NCBI RefSeq assembly: GCF_003333325.1
Contig: NZ_QOLC01000039.1
Span: forward strand, 1 to 47,750
DNA: 47,750 nt
Direction: 5' to 3'
DNA from: Candidatus Ulvibacter alkanivorans
Lineage (GTDB): Bacteria; Bacteroidota; Bacteroidia; Flavobacteriales; Flavobacteriaceae
How positions within the stretch are numbered: the stretch's first letter is position 1; every line of letters begins with the position of its first letter. Below are positions 1 to 8,641 of this stretch, in pieces. The translations under genes were made by a program, and so were the position numbers. The notes beneath the pieces are model-generated. The model was not told where the DNA came from. It saw only the letters and a list, made by a program, of their open reading frames with translations, and made no database searches.

Positions 1-203
1 TTATCGTAGACAAATTAGGTGTAGACGAGAACGAAGTTGTAACCGAAGCGAGCTTCACAAACGACTTAGGAGCAGACTCCTTGGATACGGTTGAGCTAAT
101 TATGGAATTTGAAAAAGAATTTGATATCCAAATTCCAGACGATCAAGCTGAAAATATTGCTACAGTTGGTCAAGCAATCTCATATATAGAAGAAGCTAAA
201 TAA
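1..203 (+). CDS. acpP: acyl carrier protein, 5'-truncated by window edge
   Basis: Carries growing acyl chains on 4'-phosphopantetheine during cytosolic type II fatty-acid synthesis. Reading from base 3, 66 residues precede the TAA at 201-203; the N-terminal ten or so residues lie outside the window. The diagnostic [10 protein letters not shown] motif is present, with the phosphopantetheine-attachment serine encoded at 78-80, followed by an acidic recognition helix (IMEFEKEFD) and the IPDDQAENI helix 3. Only 12 bases separate it from fabF, the usual acpP-fabF-rnc order of Bacteroidota, so co-transcription is likely. Family assignment is firm; the start is not visible. Confidence 0.97.
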   Translation, partial: IVDKLGVDENEVVTEASFTNDLGADSLDTVELIMEFEKEFDIQIPDDQAENIATVGQAISYIEEAK

Positions 204-215
204 GAGTACTTCTTT

Positions 216-1469
216 ATGGAATTAAAGCGAGTTGTAGTAACAGGTCTTGGCGCACTAACACCCATCGGTAACAATATTCAAGAATATTGGGACGGTCTAA
301 AAGATGGAAAAAGTGGATGTGCCCCTATCACCTATTTCGATACTGAAAAGTTTAAAACAAAATTCGCTTGTGAAATTAAAGATTACGCTCCTGAAGATCA
401 TTTCGATAGAAAAGAAGCCCGAAAATTAGACCGATTCGCCCAATACGCCTTAGTGTCTTCAGACGAAGCCATTAAAGACGCCGCTATCAACCTCGATGAG
501 ATCGATAAGTTTCGTGTAGGTGTTATATGGGGAGCGGGAATTGGCGGACTTAAGACCTTTCAGGATGAAGTAATAAACTTTGCAGAAGGGGATGGAACAC
601 CGCGTTTCAACCCCTTCTTCATTCCTAAGATGATAGCCGATATTGCCCCAGGTAATATCTCTATCAAACACGGATTCATGGGGCCGAACTACACTACCGT
701 TTCAGCCTGTGCATCGTCTGCCAATGCAATGATCGATGCGCTTAATTACATTCGTTTAGGGCATTGTGATATTATCGTAACCGGTGGTAGTGAAGCTGCC
801 GTGACCCCTGCAGGAATGGGAGGGTTTAATGCAATGCACGCCCTGTCTACCCGCAACGATAGCCCCGAAACAGCCTCAAGACCTTTTGACGCAACTCGAG
901 ACGGATTTGTACTGGGAGAAGGAGCCGGCGCCTTGATACTCGAAGAGTATGAACATGCCAAAAAACGCGGAGCTAAAATTTATGCCGAAGTATTAGGCGG
1001 TGGAATGTCTAGTGATGCCTATCACATGACCGCTCCACATCCCGATGGAATCGGAGTAGAACGTGTAATGCAGAACTGTTTGCGCGATGCAGGCATGAGC
1101 CCGAATCAAGTAGATACGATCAATACACACGGTACCTCAACACCACTTGGAGACGTAGCCGAACTTAAGGCCATCTCAAATGTGTTTGGAGAACATGCTA
1201 AGAATATTAATATTAATTCTACCAAGTCTATGACCGGTCACTTATTGGGTGCGGCAGGCGCTATAGAAGCTATTGCATCCATTTTGGCCATGGAACACAG
1301 TTTGGTGCCTCCAACTATTAACCACACTACCGTGGATGAAAATATTGATGCTTCGTTAAATCTTACCTTGAACAAAGCACAAGAACGCGAGATAAAAGTA
1401 GCCATGAGCAATACCTTCGGATTTGGAGGACATAACGCTTGTGTGCTGTTTAAGAAATGGGACGCGTAA
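216..1469 (+). CDS. fabF: beta-ketoacyl-ACP synthase II
   Basis: Elongates acyl-ACP by decarboxylative condensation with malonyl-ACP in the cytosol. The 417-residue length is normal for FabF. The Cys-His-His catalytic triad is visible: Cys165 in TVSACASSANAM, His305 in NTHGTSTPLGD and His342 in KSMTGHLLGAAG. The glycine-rich C-terminal NTFGFGGHNA that shapes the acyl pocket is also present. The ATG at 216 directly follows acpP, and the N-terminus (MELKRVVVTGLGALTPIG) aligns with the family start. rnc begins 9 bases downstream, suggesting one transcript acpP-fabF-rnc. Confidence 0.98.
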   Translation: MELKRVVVTGLGALTPIGNNIQEYWDGLKDGKSGCAPITYFDTEKFKTKFACEIKDYAPEDHFDRKEARKLDRFAQYALVSSDEAIKDAAINLDEIDKFRVGVIWGAGIGGLKTFQDEVINFAEGDGTPRFNPFFIPKMIADIAPGNISIKHGFMGPNYTTVSACASSANAMIDALNYIRLGHCDIIVTGGSEAAVTPAGMGGFNAMHALSTRNDSPETASRPFDATRDGFVLGEGAGALILEEYEHAKKRGAKIYAEVLGGGMSSDAYHMTAPHPDGIGVERVMQNCLRDAGMSPNQVDTINTHGTSTPLGDVAELKAISNVFGEHAKNININSTKSMTGHLLGAAGAIEAIASILAMEHSLVPPTINHTTVDENIDASLNLTLNKAQEREIKVAMSNTFGFGGHNACVLFKKWDA

Positions 1470-1478
1470 ATTATGTAG

Positions 1479-2222
1479 ATGGCATCTATTAAAAACATAT
1501 TCAATTCCCGTGCTGCAAGTGACGGGGATTTTTTTTTAGCGATAAAAAAGATCCTTGGTTTTAAACCCAAGGATATCACTATTTATTTGGAAGCCTTTAC
1601 CCACCGTTCTATGAATACCACCAACGATAAAGGTCATTCTCAAAATTACGAACGCTTAGAGTTTTTGGGCGACGCTATGCTAAGTGCGGTCATCGCTTCA
1701 CACCTATTCAAAAAAGTTCCCGGAGGCAATGAAGGCTACCTCACCAAGATGCGGTCTAAAGTGGTAAGTAGAGAGCATTTAAATGAATTGGGTAGAGACC
1801 TAAATCTTATTCGATTGGTACGAACTACCATTCCAACCGAACAGTTTGGAGGCAATATTCATGGTAATGTGTTCGAGGCTCTGGTTGGAGCAATTTATCT
1901 GGACCGCGGCTATAAGTATTGTGAAAAATTCATCTATAAAAGAGTGATCAAGCCTTATGTAGATATTGAAAAGCTGGAAGGAAAGATCATAAGCTATAAA
2001 AGCTTGTTTATCGAATGGTGCCAAAAGAACAAGAAGAAATTTAAATTCTCGGTCTACGAAGACACCGGAAAGGATGCCTTAAAACATTTTGCCGTAAAAT
2101 TATCGCTGGAAGATGAGACGGTAGGGAAAGGTCGTGCAACCTCTAAAAAAAAGGCCGAAGAACGCGCTGCCAAAAGAGCTTTTTATAAACTACAGCCAGC
2201 CATTGAACGGGATCTCGACTAA
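1479..2222 (+). CDS. rnc: ribonuclease III
   Basis: Double-strand-specific endoribonuclease for rRNA and mRNA processing. Residues about 15-165 form the RIIID catalytic domain with the signature ERLEFLGDAML (Glu58-Leu68; Glu61 and Asp65 are in the metal-binding cluster) and a second acidic motif NVFEALVGAIYLD. Residues about 170-240 are the dsRNA-binding domain, ending in the basic GRATSKKKAEERAAKRAF helix. At 247 residues it is slightly longer than E. coli Rnc, as usual in Flavobacteriia. It follows fabF by 9 bases. A 109-base gap with no convincing terminator separates it from the next gene. Confidence 0.97.
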   Translation: MASIKNIFNSRAASDGDFFLAIKKILGFKPKDITIYLEAFTHRSMNTTNDKGHSQNYERLEFLGDAMLSAVIASHLFKKVPGGNEGYLTKMRSKVVSREHLNELGRDLNLIRLVRTTIPTEQFGGNIHGNVFEALVGAIYLDRGYKYCEKFIYKRVIKPYVDIEKLEGKIISYKSLFIEWCQKNKKKFKFSVYEDTGKDALKHFAVKLSLEDETVGKGRATSKKKAEERAAKRAFYKLQPAIERDLD

Positions 2223-2331
2223 AAAATCTATTAGCACCCTGTAGAAGTTCGCTATTTTTTACACAGATTTAAAGATTCATTCTGTCACTTTCGTAAAACA
2301 ATGAGTATTTTTAAGCATTGAAACTAGGGGC

Positions 2332-2823
2332 ATGGCAAACTATAAGCTATTAATGGATGACGATCTTAATGAAGATTTTTCATTACTGGCTATTCATTGT
2401 AGTGAAGAATCCTTTAAAATGGCGTATCTTCTCAATAAATATGCTGGGTTACGCCTCAAGCGAAGACGAGTAGATCTCGATTTTTCAGCCAATGGATTGG
2501 ATGTGACATTTCCTTGCTTCGAGTTTGAGGATTTGTTACAGTATACCAATTATACCCTAGTGGGCAATAAATGCAAATCGGTTACAGCTCATACCCACAG
2601 TAGCGGCGGACTTTTTGGTGCCGATGCTTCTGAATCGACTGTTATCACCTATCTGTTACCGGAGTATAAGAATGTAGATTTTTTTCTGAAGATAGATTCA
2701 GATTTTGCATCTGTTCCACTTCGGAAGCTTTCCGCTTCCATAAACGAAATAAAACAAGTGATCTCAGCTTATACCTTAGAAGCGAGTGATATAAAATCTA
2801 AGAACAATTTAATTTTTGATTAA
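2332..2823 (+). CDS. IPExxxVDY family protein
   Basis: A conserved Bacteroidota protein of unknown function that commonly sits directly before pyruvate kinase. The namesake motif appears here in the conservative form LPEYKNVDFF (residues 109-118). The protein is 163 residues, with no signal peptide or membrane segment, and looks cytosolic. Its stop overlaps the pyk start by one base (TAATG at 2821-2825), a strong sign of translational coupling, so a role tied to glycolytic output or pyruvate kinase itself is possible but unproven. A weak TATTTTTA box at 2306-2313 may belong to its promoter. Family recognition comes from motif plus position. Confidence 0.85.
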   Translation: MANYKLLMDDDLNEDFSLLAIHCSEESFKMAYLLNKYAGLRLKRRRVDLDFSANGLDVTFPCFEFEDLLQYTNYTLVGNKCKSVTAHTHSSGGLFGADASESTVITYLLPEYKNVDFFLKIDSDFASVPLRKLSASINEIKQVISAYTLEASDIKSKNNLIFD

Positions 2824-4253
2824 TGCCGAATAGAAAAAGAACTAAAATAGTAGCAACCCTAGGGCCTGCTTCTTCAAATAAAGCCATCCTTAAAAAAATG
2901 ATCCTGGCGGGGGTCGACGTGTTCCGAGTTAATTTTTCACACGCCGACTATTCCGAAGTAAAAAAAACAATAGCGACCATTCGAAAACTAGGAGACGAAA
3001 TGGATACAAGTACGGCCATACTTGCCGACCTGCAAGGACCTAAACTGCGTGTAGGTCTCATGAAAGAAGAAGTTGTGGTTAAACCGGGAGACACGCTTCA
3101 TTTTTGCACCGGTGAAGAGTTTGAAGGCACTAGGAAACGCGTATATATGAACTACGATAATTTCCCGCAAGATGTAAATTCTGGCGAACGAGTGCTGCTA
3201 GACGATGGTAAATTGATCTTCGAAGTACTGGAAACCAATAATAAAGACGCCGTGAAGGTAAAGGTGATCCAAGGAGGCCCGTTGCGCTCTAAAAAAGGAG
3301 TAAACCTTCCTAATACGTCTATCTCATTACCGGCACTTACCGCAAAAGATAAAGAAGATGCCATCTTTGCTATTAGTCAGCAAGTAGACTGGATCGCACT
3401 TTCTTTTGTTCGATATGCCGAAGACCTGAAAGAACTGCAAGCACTTATAGAAGCACATAGCGAATATAAGATCCCGATCATTGCTAAGATCGAAAAACCG
3501 GAGGCTGTAGAAAATATTGATAAGATCGTGGCGTATTGCGACGGACTTATGGTAGCTCGTGGCGATCTGGGTGTCGAAGTACCCGCCGCTGAGGTGCCAT
3601 TGATCCAAAAAGAACTCGTGCTTACTGCGAAACGTGCGCGAATACCGGTAATAATCGCGACACAAATGATGGAAACCATGATCACCTCACTAACACCTAC
3701 ACGAGCCGAAGTGAACGATGTAGCAAATTCGGTCATGGATGGTGCCGATGCTGTGATGTTAAGCGGGGAGACCTCGATAGGGAAGTACCCGGTAGAAGTG
3801 ATTAACACCATGGCGAATATTTGTTTGAATGTTGAAAATTCATCGCTAATTAACGTACCTCATGAACCACCACATGTACGTACCAATCGATATATCACAA
3901 AATCGATTTGCTATCACGCCGCACAAATGGCGAACGAAATTGAAGCACGGGCCATATGTACTTTAACCAATAGTGGTTATACGGCTTTTCAGATCTCTGC
4001 ATGGCGACCCGATGCCAACATTTTAGTGTACACTTCGAACAAAAGAATTCTATCTCGACTCAACCTGTTGTGGGGTGTCAAATCCTTTTATTACGACAAA
4101 TTCGTGAGTACCGATGAAACCGTAGACGATGTAAACAATATCGCCTCCAAAAGCGGCTATGTTTCTAAAGGCGATTATATTGTTAATTTGGCGGCAATGC
4201 CAATTGTCGATAAAGGCATGGTAAATACGTTGCGAGTATCTCAGGCTAAATAG
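2823..4253 (+). CDS. pyk: pyruvate kinase
   Basis: Converts phosphoenolpyruvate and ADP to pyruvate and ATP, the last step of glycolysis. The 476-residue protein shows the whole family set: N-terminal TKIVATLGPASS, substrate-binding FRVNFSHADY, the B domain, the active-site lysine and metal ligands in IAKIEKPEAVENID, GLMVARGDLGVEVP, and MDGADAVMLSGETSIGKYP. A C-terminal allosteric-type domain follows from about residue 355. The ATG overlaps the previous stop by one base. It converges with the lipoprotein gene 6 bases downstream, with no room for a separate terminator. Confidence 0.98.
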   Translation: MPNRKRTKIVATLGPASSNKAILKKMILAGVDVFRVNFSHADYSEVKKTIATIRKLGDEMDTSTAILADLQGPKLRVGLMKEEVVVKPGDTLHFCTGEEFEGTRKRVYMNYDNFPQDVNSGERVLLDDGKLIFEVLETNNKDAVKVKVIQGGPLRSKKGVNLPNTSISLPALTAKDKEDAIFAISQQVDWIALSFVRYAEDLKELQALIEAHSEYKIPIIAKIEKPEAVENIDKIVAYCDGLMVARGDLGVEVPAAEVPLIQKELVLTAKRARIPVIIATQMMETMITSLTPTRAEVNDVANSVMDGADAVMLSGETSIGKYPVEVINTMANICLNVENSSLINVPHEPPHVRTNRYITKSICYHAAQMANEIEARAICTLTNSGYTAFQISAWRPDANILVYTSNKRILSRLNLLWGVKSFYYDKFVSTDETVDDVNNIASKSGYVSKGDYIVNLAAMPIVDKGMVNTLRVSQAK

Positions 4254-4259
4254 GCGGCT

Positions 4260-5027
4260 TTAATCGGCTACCGATTTGTTCTCTATCTTCATCTTATCAC
4301 CTTCTTCAATTATGGTTACCTCGTAACCATAGCCTTCGGTACGGTACAAATAGGTGATCTTTTCGAGGGTGTCATTATTGCGTGCAACGCTTAATTCGCT
4401 GGTCCATGTGCCGCTCTTAGGCTTTGTTTCTTTAACGATTTCTTCGTTGCTGCCTTTTGGGTTTGGAAAGGCAAATTCGGTAGGAATGTTGAAAAGTTGC
4501 TTGGCAATATAAAAGGCTTCATGCCATTCATTAGTGGGTAAGAGCAACGTTTCCGTATTCGTTGGATTGCTTGCAGAGCCCCCTGAGGTAGCCGTAAATG
4601 AAACCTCCGGAAATGCAGCTTTTAGTTCTTCTGCATACACAACAGCTTTCATATCTTCTTCGGGAGGAAAGAATTTGGAAAGATAACCGTTAAAGGCATA
4701 TCCGGTCTTATGGTTAAATTCTACTTCGTGCATCCCGCCTTTGATTCCTCCAACATTCATGGTGGCATTGGATTCGGGAGTGACCACTTTTACTTTAGTG
4801 CCATACGGCATCACCGCCACTTTCTCACTTTGTAAATTGGCAAACTCACGTAAGGTCAATCCGCTGGAAGCAGTAACATACAAATAATCGGGAGTGGTTT
4901 CCGAAGTGGTATCGGCAACAGCGAGGTCATCCGTTTCTTGAGGGGTTTCAGATTTGGTTTCGTCTTTACAAGCAACAAAGAATGTTGCAAAAATGAACGC
5001 TAAAAGGATAGGTGCTACTTTTTTCAT
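4260..5027 (-). CDS. SH3-like domain lipoprotein
   Basis: A predicted lipoprotein of 255 residues. The N-terminus is a typical lipoprotein signal ending in the lipobox FVAC near residue 20, followed by acidic Ser/Thr/Glu-rich linker. Residues about 48-115 resemble a bacterial SH3 (SH3b) domain: YVTASSGLTLREFANLQSEK, then MPYGTKVKVV and a GYAFNGYLSKF close. The C-terminal 130 residues are not recognised and may be a small beta-rich domain. Such domains often bind cell-wall peptides, but the ligand here is unknown. It lies 54 bases after dinB on the same strand and may be read through from it. Confidence 0.8.
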   Translation of the reverse strand: MKKVAPILLAFIFATFFVACKDETKSETPQETDDLAVADTTSETTPDYLYVTASSGLTLREFANLQSEKVAVMPYGTKVKVVTPESNATMNVGGIKGGMHEVEFNHKTGYAFNGYLSKFFPPEEDMKAVVYAEELKAAFPEVSFTATSGGSASNPTNTETLLLPTNEWHEAFYIAKQLFNIPTEFAFPNPKGSNEEIVKETKPKSGTWTSELSVARNNDTLEKITYLYRTEGYGYEVTIIEEGDKMKIENKSVAD

Positions 5028-5081
5028 AACAATATGGGTTTTAGTTAATAATATAGAAAAAAGTAGTGGTCTTACATATAA

Positions 5082-6188
5082 TCAAAAGTCGAGTTTAAGT
5101 TGTACGTCTATAGATTTCTCTTCGGAAGCGTTTGTATCCTTCGAATCTTCGGTATTCAAATTTGATAAAGAAATTCCCAACAAACGTACCGAATCTTTCA
5201 TTTTTTCTTGAAATAACAAATCTTTAACAGTGTTCATGATCAACGACTTACTTGAAACAAATAAGGGCAAGGTCTTGCTCCTGGTTTGTAACGTAAAATC
5301 ACTGTATTTGATCTTTAAGGTTATGGTCTTACCGGCTACCTTACTTTTTTGAAGTCGACGCTCTACCTCCTGCGCAATTTCCTCCAGACGATCGATCATA
5401 AATAATTCCGAAGAGATATTTTCACTAAACGTCCGCTCTGCTGCCAACGATTTTCGCGTACGTGAAGGTTTTACTTTGCTGTGCTGTATGCCGCGCACAA
5501 TATCGTAGTAATAGGCACCACTCTTTCCAAAGTTAGTTTCCAAATACGCCAGCGATTTCAGTTTTAAATCCCGACCTGTATAGATCCCATGCCGATACAT
5601 TTTCTCTTTCATCACCTTGCCAACACCATAGAATTTTTTAATATCAAGCTGTTCCAAGAAGGCCAGTACTTCTTCCGGTGGTACGGTTTTTTGCCCATTT
5701 GGCTTATTGATGTCACTGGCTACCTTGGCGATGAACTTATTTATCGAAATACCTGCCGAAGCATTTAAACCTGTCTTTTCCTTGATCCTTGCTCTTATTT
5801 CTTGGGCGATCAAAGTGGCACTCGGATTACCAACCTTGTTTTGGGTTACGTCTAAATAGGCTTCATCTAGGGACAAAGGCTCAACCATGTCTGTAAACGA
5901 TAGAAAAATCGACCGAATTCGATTCGAAATTTCTTTATAGCGCTCAAAATCGGTTTTTACAAAAATAAGATCCGGGCACAGTTTTCTGGCCAGCATCCCG
6001 CTCATGGCACTTCGCACACCGTACTTTCGCGCTTCATAGCTTGCTGCACTTACTACGCCTCTTTTGGAACTTCCACCCACGGCAATCGGTTTCCCCACCA
6101 AACTTGGATCATCCAATTGTGCCACCGATGCATAAAACGCATCCATGTCTACATGAATAATCTTTCGAATGGGAAAAGGGGCCTCCAT
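5082..6188 (-). CDS. dinB: DNA polymerase IV (Y-family translesion polymerase)
   Basis: Error-prone polymerase that bypasses damaged template bases. N-terminal HVDMDAFYASVAQ holds the first catalytic Asp; the palm SLDEAYLDVT supplies the second Asp/Glu pair. The GVRSAM and GISINKFIAKVASD blocks and a little-finger domain (residues about 240-345) follow the family order. The extreme C-terminus, QLKLDF, fits a beta-clamp-binding motif (QxxLxF-like), as expected for a polymerase recruited by the sliding clamp. No LexA-type box could be identified upstream. The 368-residue length is normal. It is divergent from the NAD(P)-binding gene at 6267. Confidence 0.96.
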   Translation of the reverse strand: MEAPFPIRKIIHVDMDAFYASVAQLDDPSLVGKPIAVGGSSKRGVVSAASYEARKYGVRSAMSGMLARKLCPDLIFVKTDFERYKEISNRIRSIFLSFTDMVEPLSLDEAYLDVTQNKVGNPSATLIAQEIRARIKEKTGLNASAGISINKFIAKVASDINKPNGQKTVPPEEVLAFLEQLDIKKFYGVGKVMKEKMYRHGIYTGRDLKLKSLAYLETNFGKSGAYYYDIVRGIQHSKVKPSRTRKSLAAERTFSENISSELFMIDRLEEIAQEVERRLQKSKVAGKTITLKIKYSDFTLQTRSKTLPLFVSSKSLIMNTVKDLLFQEKMKDSVRLLGISLSNLNTEDSKDTNASEEKSIDVQLKLDF

Positions 6189-6266
6189 GATGTAAATTTA
6201 ATATCTTTATTGGCAATTAGTAGTTGGGGAAAGGCGAAATTCTTCTCAAGATACTTCATAAAAAAC

Positions 6267-6923
6267 ATGGCAAAAACCGCGATAATTTTAGGGGCGACAG
6301 GTCTTACCGGAGGCATTCTGTTAGAGCTACTTTTAAAGGATGCTCGGTATACCACCATCAAGTTATTTTCGCGAAACTCGGTAGAACGTACCCACGCCAA
6401 GATCGAAGAACATCTAATCGACTTGTTAGCGCTTGAGAAACACCAAGAATCGTTTACCGGCGATGTGGTTTTTTGTTGCATTGGTACCACCAAGTCGAAA
6501 ACACCGAACAAAGAAAAATACCGTCAGATCGATTATGGTATACCGCTAACTGCAGCAAAACTCGCTAAGCAAAACGGAATAACCACCTTTTGTGTCATCT
6601 CGGCCATGGGCGCAGATGCTTCCAGCTCGATCTTCTATAATAAGATAAAAGGTGAGATGGAAGATGCGGTACTCGAACAGCAAATTGAAAACATTTATCT
6701 GCTTCAGCCGTCCCTAATTGGAGGCGCACGTGAAGAAAAACGCTTGGGTGAACGTATGGCACAATTAGTTATGAAGACCTTCAGTTTTCTTATTCCGAAG
6801 AAATACAAGATCATATCACCAACCACTATTGCGGAAGCTATGATCATTCTTGCTTCGGAAAAATTTTCAGAAAAAAGGATCCCATCTCATCGAATAAAAG
6901 AAATTGCAAATGATCGAAATTGA
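6267..6923 (+). CDS. NAD(P)-binding atypical SDR / HTATIP2-like protein
   Basis: A 218-residue Rossmann-fold protein of the extended/atypical short-chain dehydrogenase group. The start is set at MAKTAIILGATGLTGG because the glycine-rich dinucleotide motif GATGLTGG must lie within the first 15 residues; an in-frame extension to 6117 would run across the dinB start region and is rejected. Other family features are FCCIGTTKSKTPN (beta4 loop) and the ISAMGADASSSIFYNKIKGEME block with the Y-x3-K pair. The substrate is unknown. It overlaps the CYTH gene by 14 bases, so the two are probably co-translated. Confidence 0.85.
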   Translation: MAKTAIILGATGLTGGILLELLLKDARYTTIKLFSRNSVERTHAKIEEHLIDLLALEKHQESFTGDVVFCCIGTTKSKTPNKEKYRQIDYGIPLTAAKLAKQNGITTFCVISAMGADASSSIFYNKIKGEMEDAVLEQQIENIYLLQPSLIGGAREEKRLGERMAQLVMKTFSFLIPKKYKIISPTTIAEAMIILASEKFSEKRIPSHRIKEIANDRN

Positions 6924-7389
6924 GCGAAAGTTTTTAGTAACCTCTGAAGCCTACAAATCGGATGCTTTTAAGACGACCCATATAAAACAGGCTTTTTTAA
7001 ATCGAGCCCCGGAACGAACAGTGCGTGTTCGCATTAGGGGGAACGAAGGTTTTATTACTGTTAAAGGAAAAGGGAACGAAAGTGGTACCAGCAGATTCGA
7101 GTGGGAAAAAATGATCACGGTAAAAGAAGCTGAAGCACTTTTTGAGATATGTGAACCCGGAATCATCGAAAAGATGCGCTACGAGGTCAAGGCCGAAAAC
7201 CATATTTTTGAAGTAGATGAATTTTTGGGTGAGAACGAGGGATTGACCATCGCAGAAGTAGAGCTCTCGAATGAGGATGAGCTGTACGCTAAACCTTCAT
7301 GGCTCGGTGATGAGGTCACCGGTCAAAAGAAATATTACAATTCACAAATAAGCAAACAACCATATAATACTTGGAAGCATGAAAAATAG
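6910..7389 (+). CDS. CYTH domain protein (triphosphate tunnel metalloenzyme)
   Basis: A 159-residue single-domain CYTH/TTM protein. The hallmark ExExK motif is at the N-terminus (MIEIERKF; Glu3, Glu5, Lys7). Further beta-tunnel basic and acidic residues follow: VRVRIRGNEGFITVKGKG, SRFEWEKMI, and the EVDEFLGENEGLTIAEVEL strand pair. Bacterial proteins of this size are usually inorganic or organic triphosphatases, less often class IV adenylate cyclases; the sequence alone does not decide. The ATG at 6910 is preferred over the upstream TTG at 6904 because it places the motif at the usual position. It overlaps both neighbours. Confidence 0.88.
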   Translation: MIEIERKFLVTSEAYKSDAFKTTHIKQAFLNRAPERTVRVRIRGNEGFITVKGKGNESGTSRFEWEKMITVKEAEALFEICEPGIIEKMRYEVKAENHIFEVDEFLGENEGLTIAEVELSNEDELYAKPSWLGDEVTGQKKYYNSQISKQPYNTWKHEK

Positions 7390-7912
7390 ATCAATACTGC
7401 CGCTGCTACTGATGCTAGGACTCTTGATAAGCTGTAACGAAAAAAAGAATTCAGATGCCCACGATCATGATGAAATGGGGACGTCTCACCTCGAAGCCCA
7501 TAGCGAAGCATTAGAGGAAAGAACATCGGTGGCAGAATTAAAGAAGGAGCTCACCGACGACGGATTTGAAATTTTCGATTATGTCGATGCAAAAACAGGA
7601 GACACCATCCTGATGCAAAAATACTTTATGGCTTTTTTAAAATCTGGGCCTAATCGTTCGCAAAACCAAAAAGAAACCGATAGCTTGCAGCAGTTACATT
7701 TGGCCCATCTGGGTCGGATGTATGAGCAAGGCTATGCCGATATTTCAGGTCCGTTTGAAGATGCCGGAGAGTTGCGCGGCGTGACTATTTACAATGTCCC
7801 AACCGAGCAAATGGCCGATAGTCTTGCGAATTTGGACCCCATGGTGAAAGCAGGCAGACTCGTTATAGAGATCCATCCCTGGTGGGCAGGAAAAGGATTT
7901 CCCTTGCGTTAA
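7379..7912 (+). CDS. YciI-like domain lipoprotein
   Basis: A 177-residue predicted lipoprotein. The signal peptide has a leucine-rich core and a lipobox ending in ISC near residue 19, followed by a His/Asp/Glu-rich linker (SDAHDHDEMG). Residues about 75-172 look like a YCII-related ferredoxin-like domain: KYFMAFLKSGPNRSQ, HLAHLGRMYEQGYADISGPF, the SLANLDPMVKAGRL block and a terminal HPWW. Cytosolic YciI proteins have unknown or varied roles; export of the domain is typical of Bacteroidota paralogues. It overlaps the CYTH gene by 11 bases and ends 3 bases before the convergent cutC. Confidence 0.78.
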   Translation: MKNRSILPLLLMLGLLISCNEKKNSDAHDHDEMGTSHLEAHSEALEERTSVAELKKELTDDGFEIFDYVDAKTGDTILMQKYFMAFLKSGPNRSQNQKETDSLQQLHLAHLGRMYEQGYADISGPFEDAGELRGVTIYNVPTEQMADSLANLDPMVKAGRLVIEIHPWWAGKGFPLR

Positions 7913-7915
7913 ACA

Positions 7916-8641
7916 TTAACGCAGCAGTGCAATTACCTTTGCGATCTCGGCTTGTTGTGTGGTTGCGATAACGCCTTCTTTAAACAGGTCTGGGCTGTGC
8001 ATCGATACCTTTGGTGGTGTACCTAATACTTGCTCTTTTACAGTGGCAGAAAAATGTACCATCTCGAATCCGGCTCGCTTAAAATCTAGAATGTTTGAAT
8101 GAGAAACCCCACTTCCGGGCATGATCTGTATCTTCCCTTCGGAAAGGCTTAGAAGTTGCTTTAATAATTCAATACCATCGATCGCTTTGGGATGTTGTCC
8201 CGAGCTCAGTATACGATCTACCCCTAATTCCTTCAGTGACTGCAAGGCCACTAAGGGGTCGACACACCAATCGAAGGCACGATGAAAGGTAAATTCCTTG
8301 CCTTTGGAAGCTTCTATCAATACGTTAGTAGCAACGGCATCTACAGTATTTTCCGAAGTAAGCATTCCGCTAACGATTCCGGCAACTCCTACTTTTTTAC
8401 AAAACGAAATGTCGCGTAACATCACATCTAATTCTGCATCGGTATAGATAAAATTCCCACTGCGAGGGCGTATAAGTACATGGACAGGAATACTAAGTTC
8501 GTCGCAAACTTTTTGAAGTAGTCCGTGCGAGGGGGTAAGGCCACCCACAGCCAATTCGGAGCAAAGTTCAATGCGATCGGCCCCGGCTAATTGTGCTGCT
8601 TTGGCACTTTCAAAAGAATTGGCACAAATTTCTATGATCAT
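7916..8641 (-). CDS. cutC: CutC family protein
   Basis: A TIM-barrel protein of 241 residues, historically called copper homeostasis protein CutC, though its biochemical role is unsettled. The N-terminus IEICANSFESAKAAQLAGADRIELC and the GGLTPSHGLL block are diagnostic, as are HVLIRPRSGNF, FHRAFDW and LSSGQHPKAIDG. Its start overlaps the GH20 gene stop by four bases (ATGA at 8638-8641), so it is the last, translationally coupled gene of a glycoside hydrolase string. That context suggests a role with sugars rather than copper, which is an inference. Confidence 0.93.
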   Translation of the reverse strand: MIIEICANSFESAKAAQLAGADRIELCSELAVGGLTPSHGLLQKVCDELSIPVHVLIRPRSGNFIYTDAELDVMLRDISFCKKVGVAGIVSGMLTSENTVDAVATNVLIEASKGKEFTFHRAFDWCVDPLVALQSLKELGVDRILSSGQHPKAIDGIELLKQLLSLSEGKIQIMPGSGVSHSNILDFKRAGFEMVHFSATVKEQVLGTPPKVSMHSPDLFKEGVIATTQQAEIAKVIALLR

